Shown one piece after another: positions 53,421-64,000 of a stretch of DNA of 64,000 nucleotides (position 1 is its first letter; every line of letters starts with the position of its first letter). The translations under genes and the position numbers were made by a program. Location of the stretch: the NCBI GenBank assembly GCA_022410635.1, contig JAJVDF010000228.1:1149294-1213293 (forward strand), written 5' to 3'. Below the pieces are notes generated by a model. It was not told where the DNA came from and did not search any database. It saw only the letters and a program-made list of their open reading frames with translations. This DNA comes from Tretioscincus oriximinensis. Lineage: Eukaryota > Chordata > Lepidosauria > Squamata > Gymnophthalmidae.

Positions 53421-54574
53421 CCTGATGCTCACAACTTTTTTACTGATGCATAACAACACATGGAGAAAGTTCTGTTTGCACATATGGCAGAAGAATCATG
53501 ATTGTGGAATTTCGTGTTAAGAATTGGGTATAAACTGTCATGTGTCATTATTGTAAATATTTTCAGAAATCTGTTTTATTTGTTCTAGAGTCGGTTACCT
53601 TAGATTATGTACATACAAAATCTCCTTACCTGGTTCTTGCCGGATGGTTCAACATCTTCATTGTTCAGCTATATGTCTTATAAGCATTTTCATTTGGTTT
53701 CACCATCAGGAATAAAAGTGTGAGAATCAGCAATTTCCTGATAGCAGATACTGTATTTTCCAGATTCCTAGCGAAACACAGCCTTTGTGTGTTGGTTCTA
53801 ATGCAAAGAAGTCAGCTTGAGATTCTCATGCACTTCTTGCTTTAGACCCCACTGAGCATGCTCAATAATACAGGATCTAGAGCTGGATAACCAGGATGCA
53901 ACTCTCTCTGCTCTATATCCTGGTAGCTCATTTCTCTGTTCTGTTTAAACATTTGTTTGCAACAGGAGGAAGGTAAGTTTGGTGCGGCTCATGAACGATT
54001 TCTTAATGNAAATGCTGTTTTTCCCCTTCATGTAGACAGACCCTAAGATTCGGTTGAACTGACCCTTAGACGGAGGCCTTTAATGTAGCTGAATCACCAG
54101 CTATTAAGGAAGATACACCGCATTGAACACACAATCATACCATGGCTTACTTTGTCACTGTGTCCTCTGAAATATTTCCTGGGAGATTTTGCTGATTCTA
54201 TTGGGAATTTGTCATTAAGAATTTCAACATCAGAAATATAGAGCACAGTTTTTCCAGCAAAGAGTTCTTATTTATGGCCTGAAAAGAGTATTTGATGCTG
54301 ATCATTTTTTTAAAAAGAACAAAACCCTTTGAAGTTAACTTCAGTAGAAACATTTACTAGGAAGGAAAGTTAAATATGCACACAATCCCAATAGCCCTAT
54401 GATTTTAATTATTTTGATAAAATAGCTGATTTTAGTCTAAATGTCTTCAGCAGAGCTAAAGGGTCTTAAATCAAAGGACTTTAACATAGCTTGAGTTGTG
54501 GATCATTTTTACTAATTAGCTACTTTAACTTTGCTTGCTGGTTGTTCAAATGTTCTAAATATTAAGACCATCAA
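53421..54574. other. Intronic sequence, nothing recognised
   Basis: Unique AT-rich sequence. I looked for the next NALCN exon here and found none. Confidence 0.4.
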
Positions 54575-54654
54575 TATATACTGCTCAAAACAATTAAGGG
54601 ATCACTTTAACGTACACTGTTAAAGTTAAGTTAATTGTTTTGAGCAGTATATAA
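54575..54654. mobile_element. Palindromic Tc1/mariner-type MITE, copy 4, arm damaged
   Basis: The left arm 'actgctcaaaacaattaagg' is intact. The right arm has lost the segment complementary to 'gggaacact' and reads 'gttaagttaattgttttgag'. TA ends are kept. Confidence 0.75.
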
Positions 54655-54759
54655 ATAGCAGGTAAATTCTTTGCTTTTAGCCATAGCCAATATGCAAGTA
54701 GATCCTAGCCTAGATGGTATAGCTGCATCCAGACCTATGAAGGGGTGAGGGTTAGTTAT

Positions 54760-55034
54760 AGCAAGGGAGTGCTTTTACTAGTACTACTTCTGTACCATCC
54801 TGCACATCATGAGGGCCAATGTGGCATAAGCAGGTCTGGCCACATTGACTGCAGGGAAAGGTCTTGTCTGAACGCGGTGCAGGGGCTGTATCCAGGTACT
54901 TATGCCGCTGCCTTTTGTCATCAAGGCTACCTCTCCATGCGTTCTCAAAGCAGAAGACAGCATTGTAGATGTATCCAACCCTCATGATGTGCAGGATGGT
55001 ACAGAGGCAGTACTAGNGAAAGCACTTCCTTGCT
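54760..55034. mobile_element. 275-bp MITE with about 50-bp terminal inverted repeats
   Basis: The left terminus (from 54760) includes 'ctgtaccatcctgcacatca' and the right terminus (to 55034) is its inverse, agreeing over about 50 bases with a few differences. The middle contains a second small inverted repeat ('ggccaatgtggc', 'gccacattgac'). No clear target duplication, so the superfamily is unknown. The open frames on both strands follow from the inverted repeats and are not genes. Confidence 0.75.
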
Positions 55035-55848
55035 TCTCCTATCTTCTAATCTCAATTTGATTTGACATTATCAAGGAAATTTTAGTTGATTTAAATAAAT
55101 AGAAAGTGAAAGGCTGAGGGATTGGATTCTTGTAGCTGGCCGAGCCAGGGAAACAGAGCTGTGGATATCTCTGAAAATGCACTCCCTTTCAATATCATAT
55201 TTTTTCAGCTCAGAAAAAAAGGAGCTAAATGCATCCAAGAACCAGGTTGCAAGAAGTTCACAAACAATGAAAATATCATGAGCGAATTGCTTCTAGGCAG
55301 TTTTATTATTGATCAGACAGATAAACCTTCACCACCAGGGAGAGATTGATGTGAAATTTCATAAACGTTATGAAGTAATTTTCTGGATCAGGTCTTCCCA
55401 AACCTTTATGGCAAAATTTTATTTTTCCTCTCAGAAATAAAAGTTGGACATTTTTTCTATAGTTATTTACTTCAGTTAAATGAAAAAACCTNTCTTATTT
55501 TCCCACTCTTTGCCTCCAAGTCTGACAGTGCTTTCCTTGGCAATGAGTGTTCATAACTGATTGGAGACTCATCTGCCTGGTTTTTCACAGCCTTGGTTAA
55601 TCTGTAGCAGTGGTTTCCAGGGTGTGTTTGNCTATACATATTCCTGGTCTCTGTGCTTATGCAGCTTTCTAACCATAGTAACTAAATTAAACTATCATCC
55701 TCAATCTTATTAAATTCTAAATGAAGAAAAGATATGCTTCAAAATAGGGAAATTGAGGAAGTAAATGTTTGTCCTTAAAGTTTCAAATNCATTTAGACAG
55801 AATCACATTATGTATGTCTGTTTGCTTCCCTAGAATATTAAGGTAAGT
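55035..55848. other. Intronic sequence, nothing recognised
   Basis: Unique AT-rich sequence; no exon or repeat end. Confidence 0.4.
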
Positions 55849-56355
55849 CTAGCAAGGGGAGCTTGTTGTAGCACTTCAGAGACTAATAAGAGAAAGGTAG
55901 GAGGCATGAGCTTTTGTAGAAAAAGAAGAATGGGCTTCTATACCCCACTTTCCTCACCTGAAGGAACTCAAAGCGGCTTACAAGGTTATTTTTCACCTGA
56001 AGGCTTACATTTGCTCTTCCCCATCATGTTGTGGTGGTTCCCATTTATCTAATCTCAGTCTGTTGCAATTTCTTGCAAGTCCTGCTTTCAAATAGCTGTG
56101 TTGCCTAGAGATGAAGGCTATTAGAAGGTGCTCACCCCTCCCCATGTCCAANACAGGGCCTCAAAACCCAGTCTCTCAGATGGAAGAGTGACACATAGCC
56201 GCCTGAACTATTTGTGCCTGCATCTGCTTCAGATGCTAGGGGACCAATGTCAGGGATCGACTTTTATAGGAAACTGAATGAAGGAGACAACAATTTTCAT
56301 GCCACCTACCTTTCTCTTATTAATCTCTGAGGTGTTACAAGCTGCACTTGCTAGA
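55849..56355. mobile_element. Penelope-like inverted pair containing a nested SINE
   Basis: Terminal inverted repeats of about 60 bases: left 'ctagcaaggggagcttgt', 'agagactaataagagaaagg'; right is the inverse of 'ctagcaagtgcagcttgt' and 'agagattaataagagaaagg'. The left half carries, on the minus strand, 'gcatctgaagcagatg' and after the SINE break 'tctacaaaagctcatgc', a hammerhead-like core with changed catalytic positions. A family A SINE (55921-56220) splits the helix II region. Confidence 0.6.
55921..56220 (-). repeat. tRNA-derived SINE (family A), nested
   Basis: It starts on + with the inverted CTT tail ('aaaagaagaatgggcttcta') and ends with the inverted tRNA-like head ('gaactatttgtgcctg'). 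Full length for the family, one n. It is younger than the Penelope-like unit it interrupts. Confidence 0.82.
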
Positions 56356-56449
56356 TTTTTGGGTGAAGACTATCACAGCCAGTTTTTGAAATCTTATAAA
56401 AGTAAGCCAATTCATCACAGTGTGAAGGGTCAAAAGACCACTAGAAATC

Positions 56450-56692
56450 AATAGTACTGACTAGTACTATGGAATAGTACCCCTCAAGGTGCATCAATCG
56501 CCATCATTCTATACATTCTGAAAAATTCTGAAAATGCACCACTTTAACCTGGCCTTTGACTGAAGAAACAGCCCTTCCTTCCCCACTTTCAACCACTATT
56601 GTTTTTAATATGTCAATTTTTGTATCTTTTTTATTGTTACAACCCTGAGACCTTTGGGTTTAGGGTGGGATAGAAGTGCAAATAAATAATAT
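56450..56692 (+). mobile_element. L2 LINE 3' end
   Basis: 'ccctcaaggtgcatcaatcg' and 'ctttaacctggcctttgact' are the end of L2 ORF2. The tail 'ccctgagacctttgggttta' and 'gggtgggatagaagtgc' with AAAT repeats closes it. Confidence 0.75.
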
Positions 56693-57086
56693 CTCTTGGA
56701 TCAGAGGCCTGCCATAGCCTACACTGGCATGCAGATAGCAGACTTCATTCCAAGATATACTCTAAAACAAAGTCCAGTGCAGAAAGGTTGAGAACGCTCA
56801 AAAATCTTCTTTAACACCACAAGTAACTTATATTCCAAGTTTTTAATATAAGAAATCACTTTTTTATATTCTAGAACTGTTTGTATTTTTGCTTCATGTT
56901 ATCTTGGCTTTCACCTTTTCAGTTTGTAGTTTGTAAAGTNTTCAGCTTAACATAAAAGTGCTTAATCTTCAACATTTTAGAAGATGCCACCAGTTATGAG
57001 AGATCTGTTCCTTGCGTTTCACTTCCAGGTTCTACCTGAGGTGTTATGGAAGCCTATTTACGTGTATAGCAGCTGTTCTTTTAAAG

Positions 57087-57382
57087 CAGTGATCCTCAAA
57101 CTTTTTAAACAGGGGGACTGTTCACTGTTCCTTAGACCGTTGGAGGGCCGGANTATAATCTTTAAAAAAAACTATGAGCAAATTCTTAGTTTTTGGGCCT
57201 CCTAGTGTCATGAAGTGCACTTTAGGCGCATGTGCTATTGAAAAGGCAAGGGGTTTGCTACTGTGAGCCNGGGACTAGTCGGCTGCTTATCAGGACAGAT
57301 GGCGGTGACAACAAGATCCTGCGGGCCAGAATGTCCATGGCGGACTGCATGTGGGCCCCAAGCCGTAGTTTGAGGACCCCTG
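57087..57382. mobile_element. hAT-like (Charlie-type) MITE
   Basis: It starts CAGTGATCCTCAAACTTTTT and ends with the inverse of CAGGGGTCCTCAAACT. The interior 'gttggagggccgg' is typical of this hAT group. The flanks TTTTAAAG and TGTTAGAG agree at 6 of 8 positions, a decayed duplication. Confidence 0.75.
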
Positions 57383-57907
57383 TGTTAGAGATTAGATTGT
57401 GAATCTAACCTCACAGAATTTTCATTAATACAAATTAATCATGTGGTCATTTTTGTCCCTGCTTGAACATTTGATTATTTGAGCCTAACCAAAAGCTATA
57501 GTAATTTAGCAAAGTGAGGAACAGGTGAGTAATTTTTGTGTTGNCAGAAAATGTGTTAAAAATATTGTTTTTATATCAGCTAGTAAATGACTTTCAAATA
57601 TTTATTTAAACACTTTTAAAAAAAAATTTGGGAACGGTAGAAAAATAACTACAGTAAATTATTTGAATACCATTAAGTTATTCCTGAGATTTAATGGGAA
57701 AGCAAGGAAAGACACAACCTGTAAATCACTCTTCTGTAAAACACACTGAGTAGGGTTGCCATTTTCAGTTAAACCAGAATTCTTTATGCATCTTACAGAG
57801 CAGTAAAGGATAGAATTCCTACATGATGATTCTGGAACAAAAAACCCCATCTTTTAAAACGATCCAGGCTTTCTGCTTGGCTAGCTATTTATTCCTGACC
57901 TAAGCCA

Positions 57908-58555
57908 ACATTATTTATTTATTTACATTTATACCCCGCCCCATACCCGAAGGTCTTGGGGCGGCAACAACAACAAAAAAGTACAAAATTTACATTTTAA
58001 TAAAGTACAATCAGTATCTAAAGATGGAAGGAAACAAAATTAAAAACAGCATTTCTTCAATCAAAGGCCAGGTTGAAGAGGTGCGTCAAGGACCTTCTAA
58101 AAGAATACAATGAACCACNGAAAAGGCCATATCCCAGGTTCCCACTCCATTAGCTGTTGAAAGGGGTGGTACAACCAGGAGGGCCTCCCCTGCAGATCTC
58201 AAGGCATGGGCAAGTTGGTATGGGAGATGGCGTTCCTTTAGATATTTGGGGCCCAAGTTATTTAGGCCCTTATAAGTTAAAGTCACCACCTTGAATTGGG
58301 CTCGGTAGCGGATTGGCAGCCAGTACAGCTCTTTCAAGACTGATGTGATGTGTGTCCGGCCAGCCGTTCCGGTCAGCAGTCTATCTGCTGCATTCTGCAC
58401 CAACTGCAACTTCCNAACCATTTTCAAGAGTAGCCCCATATAGAGTGCATTACAATAGTCCAACCTGGAAGTTACCAGAGAGTGGATTACTGTGGCTAAA
58501 TCATCCCTGTTCAGAAGTGGCTTGGAGTGGCAGTAGATCAATTAGAGCAGAATCA
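57908..58555 (-). mobile_element. L2 LINE, ORF2 C-terminus and 3' tail
   Basis: The minus-strand frame from 58541 is open for about 150 residues and reads 'LVTSRLDYCNALYMGLLLKM', 'HITSVLKELYWLPIRYRAQF' and 'LTYKGLNNLGPKYLKERHLP', the well-conserved end of L2 ORF2. The 3' tail (inverse of 'gccgccccaagaccttcggg' and AAAT repeats) lies at 57908-57975. The open frame makes it one of the younger LINE copies here. It is 5'-truncated and carries no full reverse transcriptase. Confidence 0.88.
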
Positions 58556-59170
58556 CCTTTAGGCTGAATCTGCATTTTTCCAGGAAGAGGGATTTCCTAC
58601 TGTTAACTCAGTTCGTATATTTTAAGTTTTAGCTACTTTCATTAGTTTAAAATTATTATATCTTTGCACCTTTAAAAGTTGAGCTGTAATGACTAGCAAT
58701 TTTGCCGCACTTGCTGTGACACATGAAAGTGACATAATTGCCATTCATTGCAACACAGACACATTGATGCTCATGTTGAAGAGTCTGGACACACACACAA
58801 AAATAAAAACGATGTGATATTCACGTTGCAGCTAGTTACAGAAGATGTGTAAGAACATAAATAAGGGTATTTAAATTGTTAGGTACCTCCTTAAACAGAT
58901 AGTCTGAAAATCACCACAATGGATTACAGCAATTGCTTCTAATCAGGTATGTCTGCCCTTACCAATTTATATTCATATTCTGCTTTGTCCATATAAATTG
59001 AATATGTTTTCACCTGAGAACTACTATGAAAGAATTTTAATAGTGCTATAAAATGAAGTGACCCAAGGGTACTCATGAAGCATAATGATAAACAGTCTTA
59101 CTCACAAAGCTATTAGGATGAACTATACACTAATAAACCCTTCCTGCCTCAAATATGTATAATATATAGA
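58556..59170. other. Intronic sequence, nothing recognised
   Basis: Unique AT-rich sequence; no exon found. Confidence 0.4.
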
Positions 59171-59652
59171 TAGACTGACCAGATTTTCTGAGGTCCAAAC
59201 CAGGGTAATTTATATTCATGCTAGTTTGCATATTCATGAATATGCAAATTACCCACCAACGTGCATTCCCTTCCGTAATTCCCGCCCGAGAAATCTGTGA
59301 AACTTGAGAAATTTTTTAAGTGTGTGAGAAATTTTAAAGTAACTCAGAGGGGAGGGTGCCTTCAGGAGCTGGCTCCGGTTGCTAGTGGTGGTGCAGTAAT
59401 TGTTTTTTTTAAAAAAAAATCTTTAAGTGTGTGAGAAATGTTTGAAGTGCGTGAGAATTTTTATTTTTTACTGAGGGGAGGGTGCCTTCAGGAGCTGGAC
59501 TCAGATGCAAGAGTCCCCTTGTGGTGGTGCAGTGATTTGAATTTTTTTTTTTTCCTTGGCAAAAACCAGGGAAATGACGGGGGGAAGCGGGAGGGGGGGT
59601 AGATACCCCCAAACTGGGTTCCCCCCTAAAAAGGGGGCATCTAGTCAGCCTA
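59171..59652. mobile_element. hAT-like element, 'CTGACCAGAT' family, longest form
   Basis: It starts TAGACTGACCAGATTTTCTG and ends with the inverse of TAGGCTGACTAGATGCCCCC. The interior has 'gagggtgccttcaggagctg' twice (about 59353 and 59478), each followed by 'gtggtggtgcagt', an internal duplication relative to 24073-24476. The AT-rich flanks give no certain target duplication. Confidence 0.75.
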
Positions 59653-59859
59653 ATATAAAGTATAATATGAAAACTATTGAAACTTAGACTGCAAATATAA
59701 AGCTATTTTATGCTGGTTGTTTTTCTGGGATATGTCCCAAATTAAGGATTTATCTGCCACATGCTAGTGCAAATTATGGGAAACCGNACACAGGGCCTGT
59801 CATAGTTTGCAGTTGCATGTAGAGCCAGTTCTGGGATATATATTCTGGCATACTATCCA

Positions 59860-60385
59860 GAATAAGGTTGAGGACGAAAAGGGGAATATTTTTGCANTCA
59901 TTTTTTGCCATTTCAAATGGCACTTAGGATGCTTTCTGGAATTAAAAAAACTTCCTCCTGGTTTTCAGGAAGAAGACTCCAGATCCATGGCCCTACACAG
60001 AGCCATGCCATTAAAATGGCAATTAGGACATTTGGGGGGTAAAGAATGGTCCTCTCAGGGTTTCAAGGGGGAGCCATCAGTTTCAGGGTCTAATCCAGTA
60101 CCCAAGACATTTGAAATAGGAAGTAGAAAGCTTTCTAGGTTTCCAGACAAGAGATATCATCCCCATGGCTCTACCCAGAGTCCATGAAACCTTTTTGTNT
60201 CTTGTTTTTTTTTTTTAATTCAGAATCACCCTCATAGGGTTTCAGGCAGGACACTAAAGGTCCATGGCCCTATGCAGGGCTTATGAAGTTTGAAATGGTA
60301 ATTAGGAATGTTTTTGGACTGAAAATTGTCTTCCTATAGTTTCAAGAAAGAGATGCTATACCCATGGCCTATCCAGAGCCTTTCC
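59860..60385. repeat. Diverged tandem array, about 100-bp period
   Basis: A 'ttt(c)cag/ttcaag' landmark recurs at 59963, 60061, 60140, 60240 and 60340 (spacings 98, 79, 100, 100). Each unit then has 'catggccctac.cagagcc' and 'gaaatggcaattagga' in the same order. Units are well diverged from each other, so the array is old. It lies immediately 5' of a CR1 copy. No known satellite was recognised. Confidence 0.7.
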
Positions 60386-60429
60386 TCCCTTCCCCGCTTA
60401 CATTTCATGCCTCTCCCCTTCTGCTCACT

Positions 60430-60610
60430 CCCATCCAGTTCTACGTACCTTTCAGGTCCACTACTTTCCTGTCCTGTTCCTTTATGGTGTGTGCATGCGT
60501 GTGTCCCCAGCCTCCCAGTTCTACTTACCTTTTAGGCCCTTCTCCTCCTGCCTACACCCTCCCAGCCCTACCTACTTACCTTTCAGGCTCTTTCCCTCGT
60601 CTCTCCACCC
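60430..60610. repeat. Pyrimidine-rich tandem repeat
   Basis: 'cagttctacgtacctttcag' (60436), 'cagttctacttaccttttag' (60515) and 'ctacttacctttcagg' (about 60571) recur in a C+T-rich block. It is not coding. Confidence 0.55.
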
Positions 60611-60611
60611 T

Positions 60612-61500
60612 CCTAGTGTTGTGTGATAGAGAAAACATTTTTTTCTTTATTCACCTTACCCATCCCATGCATGAATTTACCCAATCAGATTACCTCTCAC
60701 ACCATTTTTGGAGGCTGAATAGGCCCAGACTTTGCAGCCCAATTTCATAAGGGAGGTGCTGCAGCCTCTTGATCATTCTTGTTGTCCTTTGCTGNACCTT
60801 CTCTAGTTCCACAATATCCTTTTTGAGATGTGATGATCAAAATTGTACACAGTATTCCAAACGGGGCCTCACCACAAATTTATAAAGAGGCAAAACAATA
60901 CTCACTTGTTTTTTATTCCTTATGATCCCTACTATTGTATTCATTTTTATTGCTATCTCTACATACTGGGTTGATAGCTTCATTGAGCTGTCCACCAACA
61001 GCCCAAGATCCTTTTCCTGCTTTGCCACAGAAAGCTTGGTTCCCATTAGTTGGTACAAATAATTGGGGCTCTTTGCCCCAGTGAACTTGACTTTGCACTT
61101 GCCATTTTATTCCCATTCATCCAATTTCAACAGATCACAATGGAGTTCCTTACAGTCACTTTCACTACCATGAACAGTTTATTGTCATCAAAGAACTTGG
61201 CTACTTCACTATTTAATTCAGTATCCAAATTGTTTATGAATATAATGAAAAGCAGAGGTACCAGTACTGACCCCTGGGCACTCTACTTTGTACACCTTTC
61301 CACCCAGAAAACTGACTGTTTATTACTACCCCCTGTTTTCTGTCTTTTAGCCAGTTTCCAATCCAGGACAAGATCTGTCCTCTTATTTTATGCCTATAGA
61401 GATTTTTTAAGAGGCTTTNATGAGGGACTTTATCAAAAGCCTTCTGAAAGTCTAGATAGAAAATATCAACTGGATCCCCTTTGTCCATGTGTTTATTAAC
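60612..61500 (-). mobile_element. CR1-type LINE, reverse transcriptase part of ORF2
   Basis: On the minus strand 61488-61300 encodes 'DIFYLDFQKAFDKVPH' and 'GQILSWIGNWLKDRKQGVVI', the first RT blocks. 61058-60837 encodes 'TKLSVAKQEKDLGLLVDSSM' and 'LPLYKFVVRPRLEYCVQF', the later blocks. The YADD box region between is frameshifted. The order is as in CR1, and both ends are truncated. Confidence 0.85.
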
Positions 61501-61689
61501 ATTCCAAAAGAATGGGAGTATTGCACATGCATGAACACCAANACAGTCACTGCTGAGTCATTCTCCGGATTGTTTCCACATTTTATTAATAATGGCATCA
61601 AATTAAAGAAGAAATGCTCACATGTCTTTCCATCTGCTCATAACAAATCGCAGCCATCAGACGGGTAATTTAAAAGACACTATCTTGGT

Positions 61690-62417
61690 TTTTCGCCTTT
61701 GTTAGTGACTGCGAGTGGAATTACAAACGCCATTTTTAAAATAGCAAGTGGAGCAGACCAGAACTCTGGAGCTCCAGTAACAACTACTTCTTTAGAAGAG
61801 CAAATGAAAATGGTCATTCAAAGTATAAAACATTAGAACAGAATGGAGAGAAAATTCTCACTCAAATGACTACAATGTAAGAGATAAAAACAAATTATGA
61901 AAAACTAGATAAAGATATTAAAGACTTAACAGTGGAAGTTAATAATTATAAAAAAAGAGAACACTGACTTAAAACGTAAGGTGGTGGACCTTATGAATAA
62001 ATCCAAGCACAAGAATTTGAAAGTGCAAGGGGTCACACAAGATATATTGCCTAAAAATCTCCATAATATAATTCTATCAAGGGTATAAATGGGTACTAGG
62101 ATGGATGTCTGGATGTTGCCTGTGGGATGGAGCAACAGGCAGGAAGGGAGTCATGAACAGGTGCATATTTTGCTTTCCTCTGTTCAGACTGCCCAGGTGC
62201 ATCCGGTGGGCCTCTGTGTGAGACAGAATGCTGGACTTGATGGGCTGTGGCATGATCCAGTATGGCTCTTTTTCTGTTCTTATATTCAGGACTTAAATTT
62301 GGGAGTAACAGACTGCTTCCCTTTTTCTAAAAGAACAGACACTCAGAACACCNGGGATCTAGTTATTGCATTCCTATCAGAAAGAAAATGGGACCAAGTG
62401 TATAAAGCAACGTGGAA
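61690..62417 (+). mobile_element. L1-type LINE, ORF1 remnant
   Basis: A Lys/Glu-rich degenerate frame at 61800-62000 (coiled-coil-like) is followed, after a nested CR1 end, by 'RTDTQNTxDLVIAFLSERKW' (about 62334-62393). This corresponds to the 'TPRDIIVRFLNFKDKE' part of L1 ORF1, the RNA-binding nucleic-acid chaperone. Stops and frameshifts inactivate it. It probably belongs with the ORF2 fragment from 63400. Confidence 0.6.
62075..62287 (+). mobile_element. CR1-type LINE 3' end nested in L1
   Basis: 'gtataaatgggtactaggat', 'gggatggagcaacaggcagg', 'ggtgggcctctgtgtgagac' and the terminal 'ctctttttctgttctta'. Near-identical layout to 43975-44292; it splits the L1 ORF1 remnant. Confidence 0.8.
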
Positions 62418-62810
62418 CAGAGGTGGCTGGTGCAGTTTGGGGCTGGGGGGGGGGCGCAGGTTCCTCCACCCTCGGCAAAGTTAGGGAAGTGGCTGGGAGG
62501 AGGCACATTCAAGCACTTACTGGTCTCTCTCCCAGTCTGCAAGTTGAATGCCAATACAAAATGGCACCTCTATGGAGACAGAGAGAGAGACTGCAGCCCC
62601 TTCGAGGCAGCCCTTCCATTAGCTCTGGGAGTGGCGACCCCTTTTGTCAATTAAAAAAGCTGCCTGGAGCTTTTTGATTTGTGGGCAGCTCCTCTATGAA
62701 AGCCTATAGTTGGCCAATGGTTCTCCACTGTTTTCTATGGAGATTTTATCATTGATTTTAATTTCTGGGTGTTTGCCGGACCCCACGAATCCAGAGGCCA
62801 GCCGCCACTG
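62418..62810. mobile_element. Possible hAT-like element nested in L1
   Basis: It starts CAGAGGTGGCTGG and ends with the inverse of CAGTGGCGGCTGG. The flanks ACGTGGAA and ATGAGGAG agree at only 5 of 8 positions. The GC-rich interior contrasts with the AT-rich L1 on both sides. Superfamily tentative. Confidence 0.5.
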
Positions 62811-63399
62811 ATGAGGAGCATTAATGATTTAAAATATGAACAGAACAAGATTTAAGTTTTTTATGATTTAGGCTCCGAGACACTCGAGACCAAAGCTTTA
62901 TTATTCCTGTTTGCAAATGCAATCTATTCAGGGGGGGGGGGGGGGAAACTAACATGGGGCTATCCTATCTTGTGGTCCATGACAATGGAAGGCATTTTAA
63001 TAGTGAGAAACCCAATAGAGGCAAAAAAGATGTTAGATTTAAATAACTCTCAAGAAAAGATCCCATCATGTGACACAGAGACCAACCAAGATACAGCAAC
63101 CTCAGTAACAACATATGCTAATGACAATGTAAGGGTATAGATGAAATATGGAATAATTAATTTAGAATATGTTTCCATGAATTACTAATAATTATTGTTG
63201 TTTGTATTACTTTTGTTAATGATAATATAAATGCATTTCAGTATGAATAACTATGTCTTTTCTAATAAATTGAAATAATTATTCTTGGTAGCACTAGTAC
63301 CAGTTGGATAGGCTTGGCTAACTCAGTTGGTATCCATCCAAGATAATGAAGTTTCTTTCTTCATTCCTTCTTTATTTTTTAGGAGGTCATAGGATGGGG
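62811..63399 (+). mobile_element. Probable L1 middle part, badly decayed
   Basis: AT-rich sequence with a 14-15 base G run at about 62932. It lies between recognisable L1 ORF1 and ORF2 parts in the same orientation. No domain can be read, so the assignment is by position. Confidence 0.35.
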
Positions 63400-64000
63400 C
63401 TTTGGGGTGACAAAAATTCAAACACACCTCCCACAGAACAATTAGAAATTAAAAAAATTATGGGATTAAAGTTGTGATTAAAGAGAATGAAATATTTAGG
63501 GATTTNGATATATAAAAATATGAAGAAAATAACAGTCTCAAATTTCAAAATAGTATGTAACAAGATAGACAAACAGATCAAACAATGGAAAAACAAATAT
63601 CAGTCAAGGATTAATAAAATTAGAGTGCTAAAATGTTCATCCTTCCAAACCTACTTTATTTATTTCAAGCAATTGTCGAGCCCATTAGATCAAAGGAGCT
63701 AAATCAACTATCATCCAAGTTAATGAAATGAGTAAATAATGGGAAAAAGCGAAGATTAAAAAATAACTGGCTAACAGCTTTAGAAGATCAAGAAGGATAG
63801 GGCATCCCAGACATAAAAAATACCACGATGCCTTTCAAATTTTAAATTTAATAGAAATTCAATATTTATCAAAAAAAACTGGGGCGAAATAATAAAAATA
63901 TAAAAGAATATAGTTAACAAAGATATTTTGTTTAACTATAGATTAACAAATATAAGGAATTATGGGCAAGAATATTTGAAAGAATTGAAGAAAATATGGA
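63400..64000 (+). mobile_element. L1-type LINE, ORF2 C-terminal half, runs off the window
   Basis: The frame from 63487 reads 'MKYLGIxIYKNMKKI', then 'CNKIDKQIKQWKNKYQSRIN' and 'KIRVLKCSSFQTYFIYFKQL', the post-RT thumb region of L1 ORF2 ('KYLGI... LSWIGRI...KMNILPKLLYLFQ'). Further on, frames give 'LTALEDQEG' and 'GIPDIKN', the 'GGIGLPDI' motif. Frameshifted and truncated by the window edge. Confidence 0.78.

Noticed and set aside
54745..54987. Cysteine-containing small ORF with a hydrophobic start, resembling a secreted peptide
   Set aside because: It lies across a MITE whose inverted repeats create open frames on both strands; no splice or promoter context supports a gene.

Overview
The window is vertebrate nuclear DNA, most probably from a non-avian reptile (a squamate is my best guess). 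The grounds are dense, short, diverged CR1, L2 and L1 LINE remnants, tRNA-derived SINEs, many hAT-like MITEs, Tc1/mariner-type palindromes and Penelope-like fragments, in an AT-rich background with no operons or long ORFs. Scattered single n positions and one 139-base n run mark it as draft assembly. The species is not identified from sequence.

The only protein-coding gene I can support is NALCN, the sodium-leak channel, on the + strand. Three consecutive exons lie at 32455-32597, 33640-33744 and 36903-36989. They encode the domain I pore loop with its selectivity-filter glutamate, the end of segment S6, and the start of the domain I-II cytoplasmic linker. All three have canonical AG/GT borders and join in frame without stops. 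I found no exon in the 32 kb before or the 27 kb after them, so the rest of the window reads as the two long flanking introns of NALCN.

Layout. 1-32454 is upstream intron. It holds a 583-bp hAT-like foldback element with a perfect 8-bp target duplication (589-1171), two-tailed SINE families, a Tc1-like remnant (15040-15250), a GC-rich putative LTR (15660-16640), a truncated L2 LINE (16650-17712), a Harbinger-like MITE (19957-20322) and an n-gapped hAT (29816-30049). 32598-36902 holds the two short introns, with a palindromic MITE, a SINE, a hAT and a CR1 end. 36990-64000 is downstream intron. It holds an old minus-strand L1 (about 42770-44970) broken by later insertions, CR1 fragments, an L2 fragment, a 100-bp-period tandem array (about 59860-60385) and a plus-strand L1 that runs off the right edge.

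No undescribed multi-gene system is present. The less ordinary signals are hammerhead-ribozyme-like cores in Penelope-like fragments (four copies), SINE bodies that carry alternative LINE-like tails, one hAT family present as both long and foldback deletion forms, and the 100-bp tandem array.
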